DNA of 64,000 nucleotides from Rubripirellula reticaptiva (GTDB lineage: Bacteria; Planctomycetota; Planctomycetia; Pirellulales; Pirellulaceae), in contig NZ_SJPX01000005.1 of the NCBI RefSeq assembly GCF_007860175.1, positions 496,001 to 560,000 on the forward strand, written 5' to 3'. Under the pieces are notes generated by a model. That model did not search any database and was not told where the DNA came from. It saw only the letters and a program-made list of their open reading frames with translations. The position numbers were made by a program, and so were the translations under genes. This document shows, in pieces, positions 26,788-35,303 of the stretch (within the stretch, counting starts at the first letter, position 1; each line of letters opens with the position of its first letter).

Positions 26788-27924
26788 ATGTCTCGCAACG
26801 ATAAAAACAACTGGATCGATCGATTCGTATGCGTCCGAACATTGGGCTTGATGGTCGGGTGTTTCTTATTGAGTGGTTGCAGCACACTTGGATTGTCGCT
26901 TTACCCATCGAATTCGACGTTGACGAAAGACGCCGAAGCGGTGCTGGATGCCTCAAAAATTCCGGTCTGGCTGCCACGCGAGAACGCGAAATCGGTTTTA
27001 CCGCCGCATGCGCTCGAACCAGGCGACTCGTTGTTGATCGAACCTGTCAGTTTGGAACGTGACCTGCGTTTGCCGGCTGACCAGGTTGTGTTGGCCGACG
27101 GGACCGTTGACTTGGGACCGTACGGGCGTGTCATCGTTGCGGGCCGCGATCTCGAACAAGCCGAGTCGTTGATCGAACAGCAGATCGCCTATCAGTTGCG
27201 TCAACAGCGAGATTCGTGCAAGGAATTGGCTAGCGAAGAGGATCGCAAAGCCATCGACGCCCCAGCGCTTCCCGACGATTGCGACGCGATCGCTGTCAAC
27301 GTACGAATGCTTGAACCGGTGCATCGGTTTTACGTGCTCGGCGAAGTCAATGCGCCGGGATCGTATCCACTAGCGGGATTCGAAACCGTTCTCGACGGGA
27401 TCGTTGCAGCGGGCGGTTTGACCAGCAGCTCGAACCCTTGCAAGATCCTGTTGGCGCGGCCCACCGATCCTTGCGGGGGCCGAATCACGTTGCCGGTGTG
27501 TTATCGCGAAATCGTACAACTGGGCAACACGTCGTCGAACTACCAATTGCAACCGGGCGATCGGATCTTTGTCTCGTCACGGTCGTGCATGGACGAGCTG
27601 ATGTTCTGGCAAGCCAGTCGCACTTGCGAGCGATGCAAAGGTTGCAACAAAGCGTGCGAGAACCCACCGGTCACATCCGCGCGTCCGATGGCGGGCGTCG
27701 CTAACACGATGATCGCACCGGGCAGCGTCGGATGGATGCGGCTAGCGAATGACCCGCTGCGACCGAGCGACCTGATGGAACCGAATCAACCCGGTCCCAC
27801 CGCGGCCCCCGCGTCGCCATCGACATTGAAAGATTATCTCAACAACTCGACCGAGCCTGGCGCATCGGCGACGACAACGGAACCTTCGGACGTCGACGGC
27901 GAACTCAGCTTTCCATCGTTTTAG
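26788..27924 (+). CDS. Polysaccharide-export lipoprotein (Wza-like)
   Basis: A 378-residue outer-membrane lipoprotein. The lipobox is LLSGC (Cys31). A Poly_export domain follows (LEPGDSLLIEPV to DLGPYGRVIVAGRDL), then an SLBB-type segment (FYVLGEVNAPGSYPLAG) and LQPGDRIFVSS. In Wza these form the periplasmic ring of the export channel. Odd points: a Cys cluster, TCERCKGCNKACE, near residue 290, and a Pro/Ser/Thr-rich C-terminal tail of about 80 residues instead of a helical barrel. AGGTGA 5 bases upstream supports the start. No Wzc/Wzx-type partner is in the window. Confidence 0.85.
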   Translation: MSRNDKNNWIDRFVCVRTLGLMVGCFLLSGCSTLGLSLYPSNSTLTKDAEAVLDASKIPVWLPRENAKSVLPPHALEPGDSLLIEPVSLERDLRLPADQVVLADGTVDLGPYGRVIVAGRDLEQAESLIEQQIAYQLRQQRDSCKELASEEDRKAIDAPALPDDCDAIAVNVRMLEPVHRFYVLGEVNAPGSYPLAGFETVLDGIVAAGGLTSSSNPCKILLARPTDPCGGRITLPVCYREIVQLGNTSSNYQLQPGDRIFVSSRSCMDELMFWQASRTCERCKGCNKACENPPVTSARPMAGVANTMIAPGSVGWMRLANDPLRPSDLMEPNQPGPTAAPASPSTLKDYLNNSTEPGASATTTEPSDVDGELSFPSF

Positions 27925-27982
27925 CGGTCGTTCGTTCAGAAGTTTCGCTTTTTGATTTAAGGGCAACGCCCCGTCGATTTGG

Positions 27983-28009
27983 CTAGCCCAGTCCAACGGG
28001 CTGGGCTAG
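27983..28009. repeat. CTAGCCCAG hairpin
   Basis: A 12-bp stem with one T-G wobble, CTAGCCCAGTCC and GGGCTGGGCTAG, closed by the loop AAC, lies between the export gene and ychF. It has no T-tract. A related but imperfect hairpin is at 32886-32922. Confidence 0.4.
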
Positions 28010-28157
28010 GCAATTCGCTGTGCCTTCGGTCGGGAGGAAACCGAAAAACGCGGCTTCAATTCTCTGGGGTTCGACCGTCTGGGGCTGGCCTGATAGGATT
28101 TGCGGCCACTCGCGTCCTCCGTCATCTCTTGAACTGAAAAAGCCAGAAGTAAGCCCC

Positions 28158-29249
28158 ATGGAAGCTGGAATCGTCGGCTTGCCCAACGTCGGCAAAAGCA
28201 CACTTTTCAACGCTCTGACCGCATCCAAGGCGGCTCAAAGCGAGAATTACCCGTTCTGTACGATCGAACCCAATGAGGGCATCGTCAGCGTCCCCGACGA
28301 TCGCCTGACTCGGATCACCCAGTACATCGTTCCCAAAAAAGTCATTCCAACGACGTTGAAGTTGGTCGACATCGCTGGAATCGTGAAAGGTGCCAGCGAA
28401 GGCGAAGGTCTGGGCAACAAGTTCCTCAGCCACATTCGCCAAGTCGATGCGATTGTTCAGGTCGTCCGCTGCTTCAATGATCCCGATGTGATTCACGTCG
28501 CCGGCACCGTCGATCCGCTGGCCGACATGGAAACGATCGAAACCGAATTGATGCTGGCCGACATCCAGACGCTCGAAAACGCGTTGCCAAAAGCCGAAAA
28601 AATGGCTCGCGGCGGCGACAAAGAAGCAAAACTGCGTGTCGATGCGATCAAGAAATGCAACGAACACTTGGCCACCGATCAGCCGCTGCGAACGATGGAA
28701 TTGCCAGACGCCGAAAAGATTGCAATTTCCAGCTACGGGCTGATGAGCGCAAAGCCGGTGCTGTATGTCGCCAACGTCAGCGAGAATGACCTGGAAGGCA
28801 AAGATCCACTGGTTCAAAAGGTTCGCGACCAAGCTGCCAAGGTCGGCGCCGACGTGGTCTGCGTTTGCGCCAAGCTGGAATCCGAACTCGCCGAACTGGA
28901 CGAACCGGACCGAGCCGAAATGCTGGCCGAAGTCGGCCTGGAAGAGCCTGCACTGCACACAATCGCACGCGGCGCCTACAAGACGCTTGGCCTAGAAAGC
29001 TACTTCACAGCCGGTGAAAAAGAAGTTCGGGCGTGGCCGATTCCCCGAGGCGCGACCGCGCCGCAGGCGGCTGGTGTGATCCACAGCGACTTTGAACGGG
29101 GCTTCATCCGCTGCGAGGTCTACACGCTGGAGGACCTGGAAACCTACAAATCCGAAAAAGAAATTCGCCAGGCCGGTAAACTACGAGTCGAAGGCAAAAC
29201 GTACGTGATGAACGATGGTGACATCTGTCACTTCCTGTTCAACGTGTAA
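28158..29249 (+). CDS. ychF: Ribosome-binding ATPase/GTPase YchF
   Basis: A 363-residue P-loop protein of the universally conserved YchF/OLA1 family. G1 is [15 protein letters not shown]3 is [24 protein letters not shown], and the nucleotide-specificity motif is the YchF form YVANVSEND instead of NKxD, consistent with ATP preference. The C-terminus has the TGS-like domain ([21 protein letters not shown]). YchF binds ribosomes and is linked to stress responses. The frame is open upstream, but the ATG at 28158 gives the conserved start. Confidence 0.94.
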   Translation: MEAGIVGLPNVGKSTLFNALTASKAAQSENYPFCTIEPNEGIVSVPDDRLTRITQYIVPKKVIPTTLKLVDIAGIVKGASEGEGLGNKFLSHIRQVDAIVQVVRCFNDPDVIHVAGTVDPLADMETIETELMLADIQTLENALPKAEKMARGGDKEAKLRVDAIKKCNEHLATDQPLRTMELPDAEKIAISSYGLMSAKPVLYVANVSENDLEGKDPLVQKVRDQAAKVGADVVCVCAKLESELAELDEPDRAEMLAEVGLEEPALHTIARGAYKTLGLESYFTAGEKEVRAWPIPRGATAPQAAGVIHSDFERGFIRCEVYTLEDLETYKSEKEIRQAGKLRVEGKTYVMNDGDICHFLFNV

Positions 29250-29265
29250 GGACCTATTTGGAAAT

Positions 29266-29420
29266 AGCTCGAATTCACAAGTAGAAAATCACCCTCCCGC
29301 TTGCGGGAGGGTCGGACGCGGCAGCGGCCGGGGAGGGCCGTAAGTAAAACCCTCTCCGGCCGCTACTGCGTCCGACTCTCCCAGAGGGAGAGTGATATTA
29401 CGAACTTATTTCCGCACGAT
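29266..29420. repeat. Long-form intergenic hairpin repeat
   Basis: After AGCTCGAATTCAC (29266-29278) there is a short hairpin (CCCTCCCGC with GCGGGAGGG). Then comes a 27-bp imperfect inverted repeat, about 29311-29337 against 29351-29377, three mismatches and a roughly 13-base loop. An ACTCTCCC/GGGAGAGT hairpin and an AT-richer end finish at about 29420. The two ends recur without the middle at 35183-35239, so this is a copy of a dispersed element with long and short forms. Confidence 0.6.
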
Positions 29421-29481
29421 GCCCTGAGGTCTTGAAAGCCTCTAACAGCCCCCCCGCTTCCCACCTCCTTTCGAGAGTTAC

Positions 29482-30054
29482 ATGAACAAAATGTGGATTC
29501 CAATTTGTTTCGCGTTGTTGACTGCGTTTTTCTGGGGCTGCTACGGTCCGTTGATCGGTAACGCCAACGCGCCGATGGTGGATGGGGCGAAACTCTGGTC
29601 GCCGTACAAGCCGTATCTGTTTGTCGGTGTCGCCTATCTGGTCATTGCGATCATCGGCGGCGCGATCATGATGAGCGTCAAAGGTGACACATTCAATTTC
29701 TCGGGTGTCCATTACCCAACAATGAAGTGGGGATTCTTGGCGGGCAGCTTCGGTGCCATCGGTGCTCTGTTTTTGACGTCCGCAATGATGACCAGCAAAG
29801 GCAACGCGGCGCTCGTGATGCCAATCGTCTTCGGTGGTGCCGTTTCGGTTAGCGCGATCATTGGACTGCTGCGTCTGCACGGTGGCGTCACGATTAGCCC
29901 CCTGTTGTGGGTCGGTTTGGTCACCACCGTGGTTGGTGTCACGCTGACCGCGATGAACACGCCACACGGTCACGCACCGGCGAAGCCAAAGGCGGAAACG
30001 CCTGTGGTTTCAGCCGCGGACGAATCGCCGATAGCGACGGAAGAGCATGTTTGA
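29482..30054 (+). CDS. Small EamA-like membrane protein
   Basis: A 190-residue membrane protein with about five hydrophobic helices. It starts MNKMWIPICFALLTAFFWGCYGP, similar to the first helix of EamA/DMT transporters, and has GALFLTSAMMTSKGNAALVMPIVFGGAVSVSAIIG, a typical EamA pattern. It is therefore a half-size transporter-like protein that would need to dimerise, or a planctomycete-specific variant. The C-terminus is a 35-residue hydrophilic tail. Its stop overlaps the start of the next gene (TGATG), so the two are translationally coupled. Confidence 0.7.
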   Translation: MNKMWIPICFALLTAFFWGCYGPLIGNANAPMVDGAKLWSPYKPYLFVGVAYLVIAIIGGAIMMSVKGDTFNFSGVHYPTMKWGFLAGSFGAIGALFLTSAMMTSKGNAALVMPIVFGGAVSVSAIIGLLRLHGGVTISPLLWVGLVTTVVGVTLTAMNTPHGHAPAKPKAETPVVSAADESPIATEEHV

Positions 30055-30425
30055 TGGGCCAGCCGAGTGAGATGGACCAGCCGAGTGACCCGATGAGCCG
30101 AGTCCGGGCGATCGACGACCAAGTAGCTCACGTCTGGATGGTGCGAACGTTCTTGAAGCACGCGGACGAGGCGGAAGAGGACGAAGACTTGCGAGACGTG
30201 GTTCGCAACCTTTACGACTTCATCTTGGCAGTCGGCCCGGTCGCGGAAGTCGAAGACCCGGCGGTGTACTTGAAGATGGCCAAGAAAAAACTCGGCCGCC
30301 TGCGAAAGGCGACCGAGTTGTATGAAGTGATTCAGCCCGAGGTCAGCGGCCACACCAATTTTGCGATGGCCGCCCGGTCGCTGCGATTAGCAGTCGACCG
30401 AATCATCTCGCTAGTGACTGGCTGA
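30054..30425 (+). CDS. Small helical protein of unknown function
   Basis: A 123-residue, acidic, mostly helical protein without signal or membrane segment. I recognise no domain. Features: VRAIDDQVAHVWMVRTFLKHADEAEEDEDLRD and KMAKKKLGRLRKATELYEV. It starts inside the TGATG overlap with the membrane protein upstream, so it may be a cytosolic partner. The open frame extends upstream inside that gene but is not supported. Confidence 0.6.
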   Translation: MGQPSEMDQPSDPMSRVRAIDDQVAHVWMVRTFLKHADEAEEDEDLRDVVRNLYDFILAVGPVAEVEDPAVYLKMAKKKLGRLRKATELYEVIQPEVSGHTNFAMAARSLRLAVDRIISLVTG

Positions 30426-30445
30426 GCGTTTTACCGCTCGGCGTC

Positions 30446-31963
30446 TTACAGTTCCGCGCCGGGTGCCGACTCGCCCAAGGCGTCGACATGGTGGCCTGAC
30501 TTGGGTGCTTTGAAGCCAAGCAACAGGATCAGATAAAGCACTGCCATTGCCGCTGGAACGATCGCGGTCATGCGGATCGCCATGCGGCTGCCGTACAAGG
30601 TTGCTTCGCCGACCGGGCCAGCGTCTTCGGCTGCGAATTCCTTGTTCTCGTTCCACCATTTCGCTTGCTCGCGAAGACCGGCAAATGCTTCGCCGTCGAT
30701 GGCATCGCCTGCGATTTCCACATCTGACAAGATTGACGCACCGTTATCGGCGATCATCCCTGCCTTTGCGCCATCGATACCCGTGATCGCCGGGAAGACC
30801 AAGAACTTATTCTCGTTCGGAGCTTTGACGCGAGCGAACGTCTCAGGATTGTTTTCCTGGATGTACTGCGATGCGAAATAGTCTTGCTTGTAACCGATCC
30901 CAGGACCGCCCAACAAACCAGCCGACGTCATTCCGACAAAGCCCATCAACGCCATCGCGACGGTCGCACTCTGCGGGAATCGCTCGCCAACCACACCCAA
31001 CATCGTTGGCCACAGGAAAGTCTTGCCGATACCGTAGATCGTTGCTGCCATGAACATGAACGGCACGCTGTTACCGATGCTGATCAAGTACAAGCCAGTG
31101 GCACCGATGACCGCGCTGACCAGCAACAATCCCAGCGATGAAATTCGGTGAACAATCGGTCCAGCAAAGAAACGCAAAGCCGTCATCAAGAGCGACGTGT
31201 AGATGAACAACGCGGTACCAAGAGCAGCACTCTTCAAGATGCCGCCGGTGATCTTGTTGATCCAACTGTCAGTTCCCAATTCAACGTAGCCGACGCACGC
31301 GTGAGCGATCAGCAGGATAAAGAAGAACGGAACCAACAGACGAGCGAACATGCCGCCGTAGGAAACCGATCCGGACTGAGCATCCGTTTTCGGGAATACT
31401 TCTTTCAGCGCGATGAATCCATAAATTGCCGCCGGAATCAAATACGTCGCCAACAAGATTTCCCAACCGATGCTGTCCTTCAAGAACACGATCAGACCGC
31501 CCAGAACCAAACCAGCAGGCCAGCCGGCATGCAGGATGTTTAGATAATGGGTCTTCTGTTCGGGAAACAGCGTTGCCGTCAGCGGATTAATTACCGCCTC
31601 GCAGACTCCGTTACCGACCGCAAAGATAAACGCGGACCAAAACAGAATCATATACACCGCGTCCTTCCCGGCCGCGTTAAACACCGGCGTCGCCGAGAAC
31701 AGCATGATGGCCGAGACAACGTGGCACGCCAGAGCGAACAACATCAGCGGCTTGTAACCAATCCAGTCGACCAACAAACCGGCTGCCAGAATGACGAGGC
31801 CGAAACCGAGCAGACCGCCACCGGTGATCTGACCGAGCTCGGTCATGGTGAAGCCGTACTTGTTGGACCAAATATCCAGCAATCCACCACGGACGGCAAA
31901 GCCGATGCCGGCAGCGATCAATGCGAGGAAGCCGGCGGCCAGGAGCGTTTTGCGATTTTCCAT
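30446..31963 (-). CDS. MFS permease
   Basis: A 505-residue transporter with about 12 membrane helices. It starts with ENRKTLLAAGFLALIAAGIGFAVRGGLL, and TGGGLLGFGLVILAAGLLVDWIGYKPLM holds the loop 2-3 motif of the major facilitator superfamily (DWIGYKP). A soluble stretch of about 110 residues (from FASQYIQENNPETF to ENKEFAAEDAGPV) sits before the last helix, which is unusual. It could be a sugar transporter of the FucP/NanT-like sort, but the substrate cannot be read. It converges with the small protein gene at 30425. Confidence 0.82.
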   Translation of the reverse strand: MENRKTLLAAGFLALIAAGIGFAVRGGLLDIWSNKYGFTMTELGQITGGGLLGFGLVILAAGLLVDWIGYKPLMLFALACHVVSAIMLFSATPVFNAAGKDAVYMILFWSAFIFAVGNGVCEAVINPLTATLFPEQKTHYLNILHAGWPAGLVLGGLIVFLKDSIGWEILLATYLIPAAIYGFIALKEVFPKTDAQSGSVSYGGMFARLLVPFFFILLIAHACVGYVELGTDSWINKITGGILKSAALGTALFIYTSLLMTALRFFAGPIVHRISSLGLLLVSAVIGATGLYLISIGNSVPFMFMAATIYGIGKTFLWPTMLGVVGERFPQSATVAMALMGFVGMTSAGLLGGPGIGYKQDYFASQYIQENNPETFARVKAPNENKFLVFPAITGIDGAKAGMIADNGASILSDVEIAGDAIDGEAFAGLREQAKWWNENKEFAAEDAGPVGEATLYGSRMAIRMTAIVPAAMAVLYLILLLGFKAPKSGHHVDALGESAPGAEL

Positions 31964-32185
31964 AGGTGGGTCGAAATTATGAGTATGGGGGTAGGGAGCC
32001 GGAAATGCTGCCATTCCCGGTTAACGGCGTCAAGTCTTCCGCGAGCATTCCGTGAAGAAGATGAACGTAATTCGCCGGGACGTGCGTTGCCACTGTTAGG
32101 CTCGCTATACTTAGCCAAGAAGTGAAACTTTTCGCTTCCCCACCTTTTGACACCTACCTTTCCCTTTCTGCGGAGACCTCCACCG

Positions 32186-32770
32186 ATGCGTTCGATCCTT
32201 ACCCTCACACTTGCTTTTGCGACCCTAACTTCGGTGTTCACGACGATGGCTTTAGCTGACAAGCACGAAGGCGAGCATGAATGCGCGCTCAATTTCAAGA
32301 TGAAAACAATCGATGGCGATACCGTCGACCTCGAAGACTACGAAGGCAACGTCGTGCTGGTCGTCAATGTCGCCAGCAAATGCGGTTTGACCAAGCAATA
32401 CACGGAATTGCAAAAGCTTTACGAAGCCAACAAAGACGCCGGTTTGGTGATCTTGGGCTTCCCTTGCAACCAATTCGGTGGGCAAGAACCGGGCACCGAA
32501 GCCGAGATCAAGACGTTCTGCAGCACGAAGTACAACGTCAGCTTTCCGATGTTCAGCAAGGTCGATGTCAACGGCGACGGAGCCGCACCGATCTACAAGT
32601 ACTTGACCAGCAAGAGTGTCAAACCGGTTGGCGACGGCAAGATCAGCTGGAATTTCGAAAAGTTCCTGATCGACCGCGAAGGCAACTTGGTCCATCGTTT
32701 CGCCCCTCGAACCACTCCGGATGACGCGGAATTCGTCGCCGCCGTCAAAGAACAGTTGGCCAAGAAGTAA
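32186..32770 (+). CDS. Exported glutathione peroxidase
   Basis: A 194-residue thiol peroxidase with a signal peptide (MRSILTLTLAFATLTSVFTT to ALA), so it should act in the periplasm. The catalytic triad is visible: Cys66 in NVASKCGLT (a cysteine codon, not selenocysteine), Gln in PCNQFGGQEPG, and Trp in KISWNFEKFLI. A second Cys in LGFPCNQ could resolve the reaction, pointing to thioredoxin as reductant, as for most bacterial members. CGGAGA lies about 12 bases upstream of the start. Confidence 0.9.
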   Translation: MRSILTLTLAFATLTSVFTTMALADKHEGEHECALNFKMKTIDGDTVDLEDYEGNVVLVVNVASKCGLTKQYTELQKLYEANKDAGLVILGFPCNQFGGQEPGTEAEIKTFCSTKYNVSFPMFSKVDVNGDGAAPIYKYLTSKSVKPVGDGKISWNFEKFLIDREGNLVHRFAPRTTPDDAEFVAAVKEQLAKK

Positions 32771-32845
32771 GCAGAGGCCCACAAATCCGTAGAACAGGCT
32801 TTTAGTCTGTTTCGGTGCTTTTGGGCGTTCAGGCTCAGCGGGCGA

Positions 32846-32897
32846 TCCGTCGATCCAGCCCCCTCCGTCGATCTAGCCCCTCCGTCAATCTAGCCCC
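32846..32897. repeat. Three tandem 17-18-bp units
   Basis: TCCGTCGATCCAGCCCCC (32846-32863), TCCGTCGATCTAGCCCC (32864-32880) and TCCGTCAATCTAGCCCC (32881-32897) follow each other head to tail in the 307-bp gap before purA. The last unit runs into an imperfect hairpin. Confidence 0.6.
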
Positions 32898-32922
32898 TAG
32901 GCCGAACGGCCTGGGTTGATTG
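32886..32922. repeat. Imperfect hairpin related to the CTAGCCCAG element
   Basis: The stem has AGGCCG and CGGCCT around an AA loop, then interrupted pairing, then CAATC with GATTG at the base. It overlaps the last tandem unit and resembles the hairpin at 27983-28009. Confidence 0.35.
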
Positions 32923-32961
32923 GCAGCGGCAGAACTGGCTGCCGGATTGCACAAAGCTCAA

Positions 32962-32983
32962 AACGGGGGTTTCTGACCCCGTT
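32962..32983. promoter_or_regulatory. Hairpin in the purA upstream region
   Basis: AACGGGG (32962-32968) pairs with CCCCGTT (32977-32983) across an 8-base loop, about 95 bp before the purA start. There is no T-tract, so it is either a leader structure or just another short palindrome. The rest of the gap (32984-33077) shows nothing distinct. Confidence 0.3.
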
Positions 32984-33077
32984 ATTGCCACCGATCGCGC
33001 CGGGGCGTACGCTTTTCGCTTTCCGCCTCGGGTCTGTGGCGGCATTTTAACGGTGTTTGCCAGCGGGAGCGTGCGCG

Positions 33078-34403
33078 GTGTCAGGAACTTGTGTAATCGG
33101 ACTTCAATGGGGCGATGAGGCCAAAGGAAAACTCGTCGATCTGCTGGCTCCCCAATTCGATTTGGTGGTCCGCTATCAGGGCGGTGCCAACGCGGGACAT
33201 ACCGTCGTCGCGGGCAGCGAAACTTACAAATTGCACCATATCCCTAGCGGGATTCTGCACCCCCAAGTCCAAAACTTGATCACGCCGGGCGTCGTCATCA
33301 ACCCAACGACCATGTTGGACGAGATTGACGGGCTGGCGAAACGCGACGTCAACTGCCGCGCCAATTTGCGGATCAGCGAGCGGGCTCACCTGGTGATGCC
33401 TTGGCACATGGCCGAAGACAAGTTCATCAACGCGACCAAGATGAAGGGCGAGTCGATCGGCACGACCAACCGCGGAATCGGTCCCTGCTATCGCGACAAA
33501 GTCGGCCGCACCTATGCGATCCGCATGTCGGACTTGATCCAGCCCAACCGCGACGAACGAATCGGAACCGTCGCCCAGCAAAAACTCGACTTGCTCAAAG
33601 GCATGGGCGCGCCGGCCGAAGACTTAGACTCGATCGCACCGGAAAAAGTCGTCGCATTGGCGGCCGGATGGGCCGACCGTTTGCAGGACATGATCGGCGA
33701 CACGACCGATTTCTTGCTGGACGCGTGCGAAGCCGACAAGCGAATCTTGTTCGAAGGGGCTCAAGGCGCCTTGCTAGATATCGACCACGGCACGTTCCCG
33801 TTTGTCACCAGCAGCAACAGCAGTGGCGTCGGCGTTTGTGCCGGTGCCGGCGTTCCACCGCGCTGGATCAACCACACGCTTGGCGTCTGCAAGGCGTACA
33901 GCACGCGAGTCGGTGGCGGTCCGTTTCCGACTGAACTAGAAAACGAAACTGGCGAAAAGATTCGCAAACTTGGAAACGAATTTGGCACCACCACCGGCCG
34001 CCCTCGGCGCTGCGGTTGGTTCGATGCCGTGGCGGTTCGTTACACAGCCCGCCTGAGCGGCGTGACGCGACTGGCCCTGATGATGATGGACGTGCTGGCA
34101 CACTTCGAAGAACTGCAAGTCTGTGTCGCCTACGAATTGGACGGCAAACGGATCGAACGACTGCCCGCCGACGCGGACCAGTTGCGTCGCTGCAAGCCAA
34201 TCTTGGAAACGATCAAAGGCTGGAACTCGCCGGTCGATGACGTGCGACGCGTGGAAGATTTTCCGCAAGGCGCGCTCGACTATGTCAAACGCATCGAAGA
34301 ACTGGTCGGTGTGCCGGTTGGCGTTTTGAGCGTGGGTCCCGATCGTGCGCAAACGATCTTCACCGAGGCAGCGGCCGAGTTGCAGCTCAGTCCGATTGCT
34401 TAA
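33078..34403 (+). CDS. purA: Adenylosuccinate synthetase
   Basis: A 441-residue enzyme that joins IMP and aspartate with GTP in AMP synthesis. The N-terminal motif reads [16 protein letters not shown], then [46 protein letters not shown] and the C-terminal [11 protein letters not shown]. The usual motif is GDEGKGK; here the second Gly is Ala. The GTG at 33078 is preferred over TTG at 33057 because GGGAG lies 8 bases upstream and the family N-terminus fits. uppS follows after 13 bp. Confidence 0.93.
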   Translation: MSGTCVIGLQWGDEAKGKLVDLLAPQFDLVVRYQGGANAGHTVVAGSETYKLHHIPSGILHPQVQNLITPGVVINPTTMLDEIDGLAKRDVNCRANLRISERAHLVMPWHMAEDKFINATKMKGESIGTTNRGIGPCYRDKVGRTYAIRMSDLIQPNRDERIGTVAQQKLDLLKGMGAPAEDLDSIAPEKVVALAAGWADRLQDMIGDTTDFLLDACEADKRILFEGAQGALLDIDHGTFPFVTSSNSSGVGVCAGAGVPPRWINHTLGVCKAYSTRVGGGPFPTELENETGEKIRKLGNEFGTTTGRPRRCGWFDAVAVRYTARLSGVTRLALMMMDVLAHFEELQVCVAYELDGKRIERLPADADQLRRCKPILETIKGWNSPVDDVRRVEDFPQGALDYVKRIEELVGVPVGVLSVGPDRAQTIFTEAAAELQLSPIA

Positions 34404-34416
34404 CGATTGAATAACG

Positions 34417-35175
34417 ATGGCTGAGCCAGATTCAACGATCGATCGATTGGAAGACATTCCGCCGGCGGACCGACCGGCGCACATCGCAATCATCATGGAC
34501 GGCAACGGCCGATGGGCGACGTCGCGGGATTTACCGCGAATCGAAGGCCATCGCCGCGGCGTGAACACCGTCCGGATGATCAGCGAGACGTGCGCGGAAT
34601 TGGGCGTCGAAGCGGTCACGCTCTATTGCTTGTCCAGCGAAAACTGGAAGCGTCCGCAGCCGGAACTCGACTTCCTGATGCACTTGTTGGAACAGTACTT
34701 GGTCGAGGAACGGCGGACGATCATGGACCAAGGTCTACGATTGAAAGTGATCGGTCGTCGCGATCGATTGCCGCCCGGCGTGATTGAAGAAATGGACCGC
34801 ACACTGGAAATGTCGGCGGCAAACCCAGGCACTCAGTTGGTTCTGGCGATCGACTACGGCGGTCGCGACGAGATCACTCGGGCGGCACGTGATCTTGCCA
34901 TTGATGTCGCCGCCGGAAAGATCTCGGCCGATTCGATCGACGAAGCAACCTTCGCGAGTCGGCTGTCGACGGCCGGACTTCCTGAAATTGACTTGATGAT
35001 CCGCACCGGCGGTGACATGCGAGTCAGCAATTTTTTGTTGTGGCAGCTTAGTTATGCAGAGCTGTTTGTGACGGAAACGTGTTGGCCAGATTTTTCACGT
35101 GCTGACTTCTTGTCGTCGATCCGCCAATTTAAAACCAGACAACGTCGCTTTGGCGGTTTGAATGTTAACGAGTAG
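34417..35175 (+). CDS. uppS: Isoprenyl transferase (undecaprenyl diphosphate synthase)
   Basis: A 252-residue cis-prenyltransferase that makes the C55 lipid carrier for wall and envelope glycans. IAIIMDGNGRWA carries the catalytic Asp28; GHRRGVNTVR, YCLSSENWKRP and DLMIRTGGDMRVSNFLLWQ are the other conserved regions. It is 13 bp after purA, so probably co-transcribed. cdsA follows, as in many bacteria, but a short repeat lies in between. Confidence 0.94.
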   Translation: MAEPDSTIDRLEDIPPADRPAHIAIIMDGNGRWATSRDLPRIEGHRRGVNTVRMISETCAELGVEAVTLYCLSSENWKRPQPELDFLMHLLEQYLVEERRTIMDQGLRLKVIGRRDRLPPGVIEEMDRTLEMSAANPGTQLVLAIDYGGRDEITRAARDLAIDVAAGKISADSIDEATFASRLSTAGLPEIDLMIRTGGDMRVSNFLLWQLSYAELFVTETCWPDFSRADFLSSIRQFKTRQRRFGGLNVNE

Positions 35176-35182
35176 ATATGCC

Positions 35183-35239
35183 AGCTCGAATTCACTCTCC
35201 CTTTGGGAGAATGAGATACAGAACTGCTTTCCGTACGAT
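35183..35239. repeat. Short-form intergenic hairpin repeat
   Basis: This stretch starts with the same 13 bases (AGCTCGAATTCAC) as 29266-29278 and continues as ACTCTCCC/GGGAGA and an AT-rich tail ending in CGATC, about three-quarters identical to 29375-29420. It lacks the long central hairpin of that copy. It lies between uppS and cdsA. Confidence 0.55.
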
Positions 35240-35303
35240 CTCTTCATTCGACAAACCGTCAACAGTTTCGTTGCTGGAACAAGAGCACCAAGGATGATTC
35301 GAT

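Noticed and set aside
32186-32770. Selenoprotein glutathione peroxidase
   Set aside because: The catalytic codon is TGC (Cys), so no selenocysteine insertion is needed.
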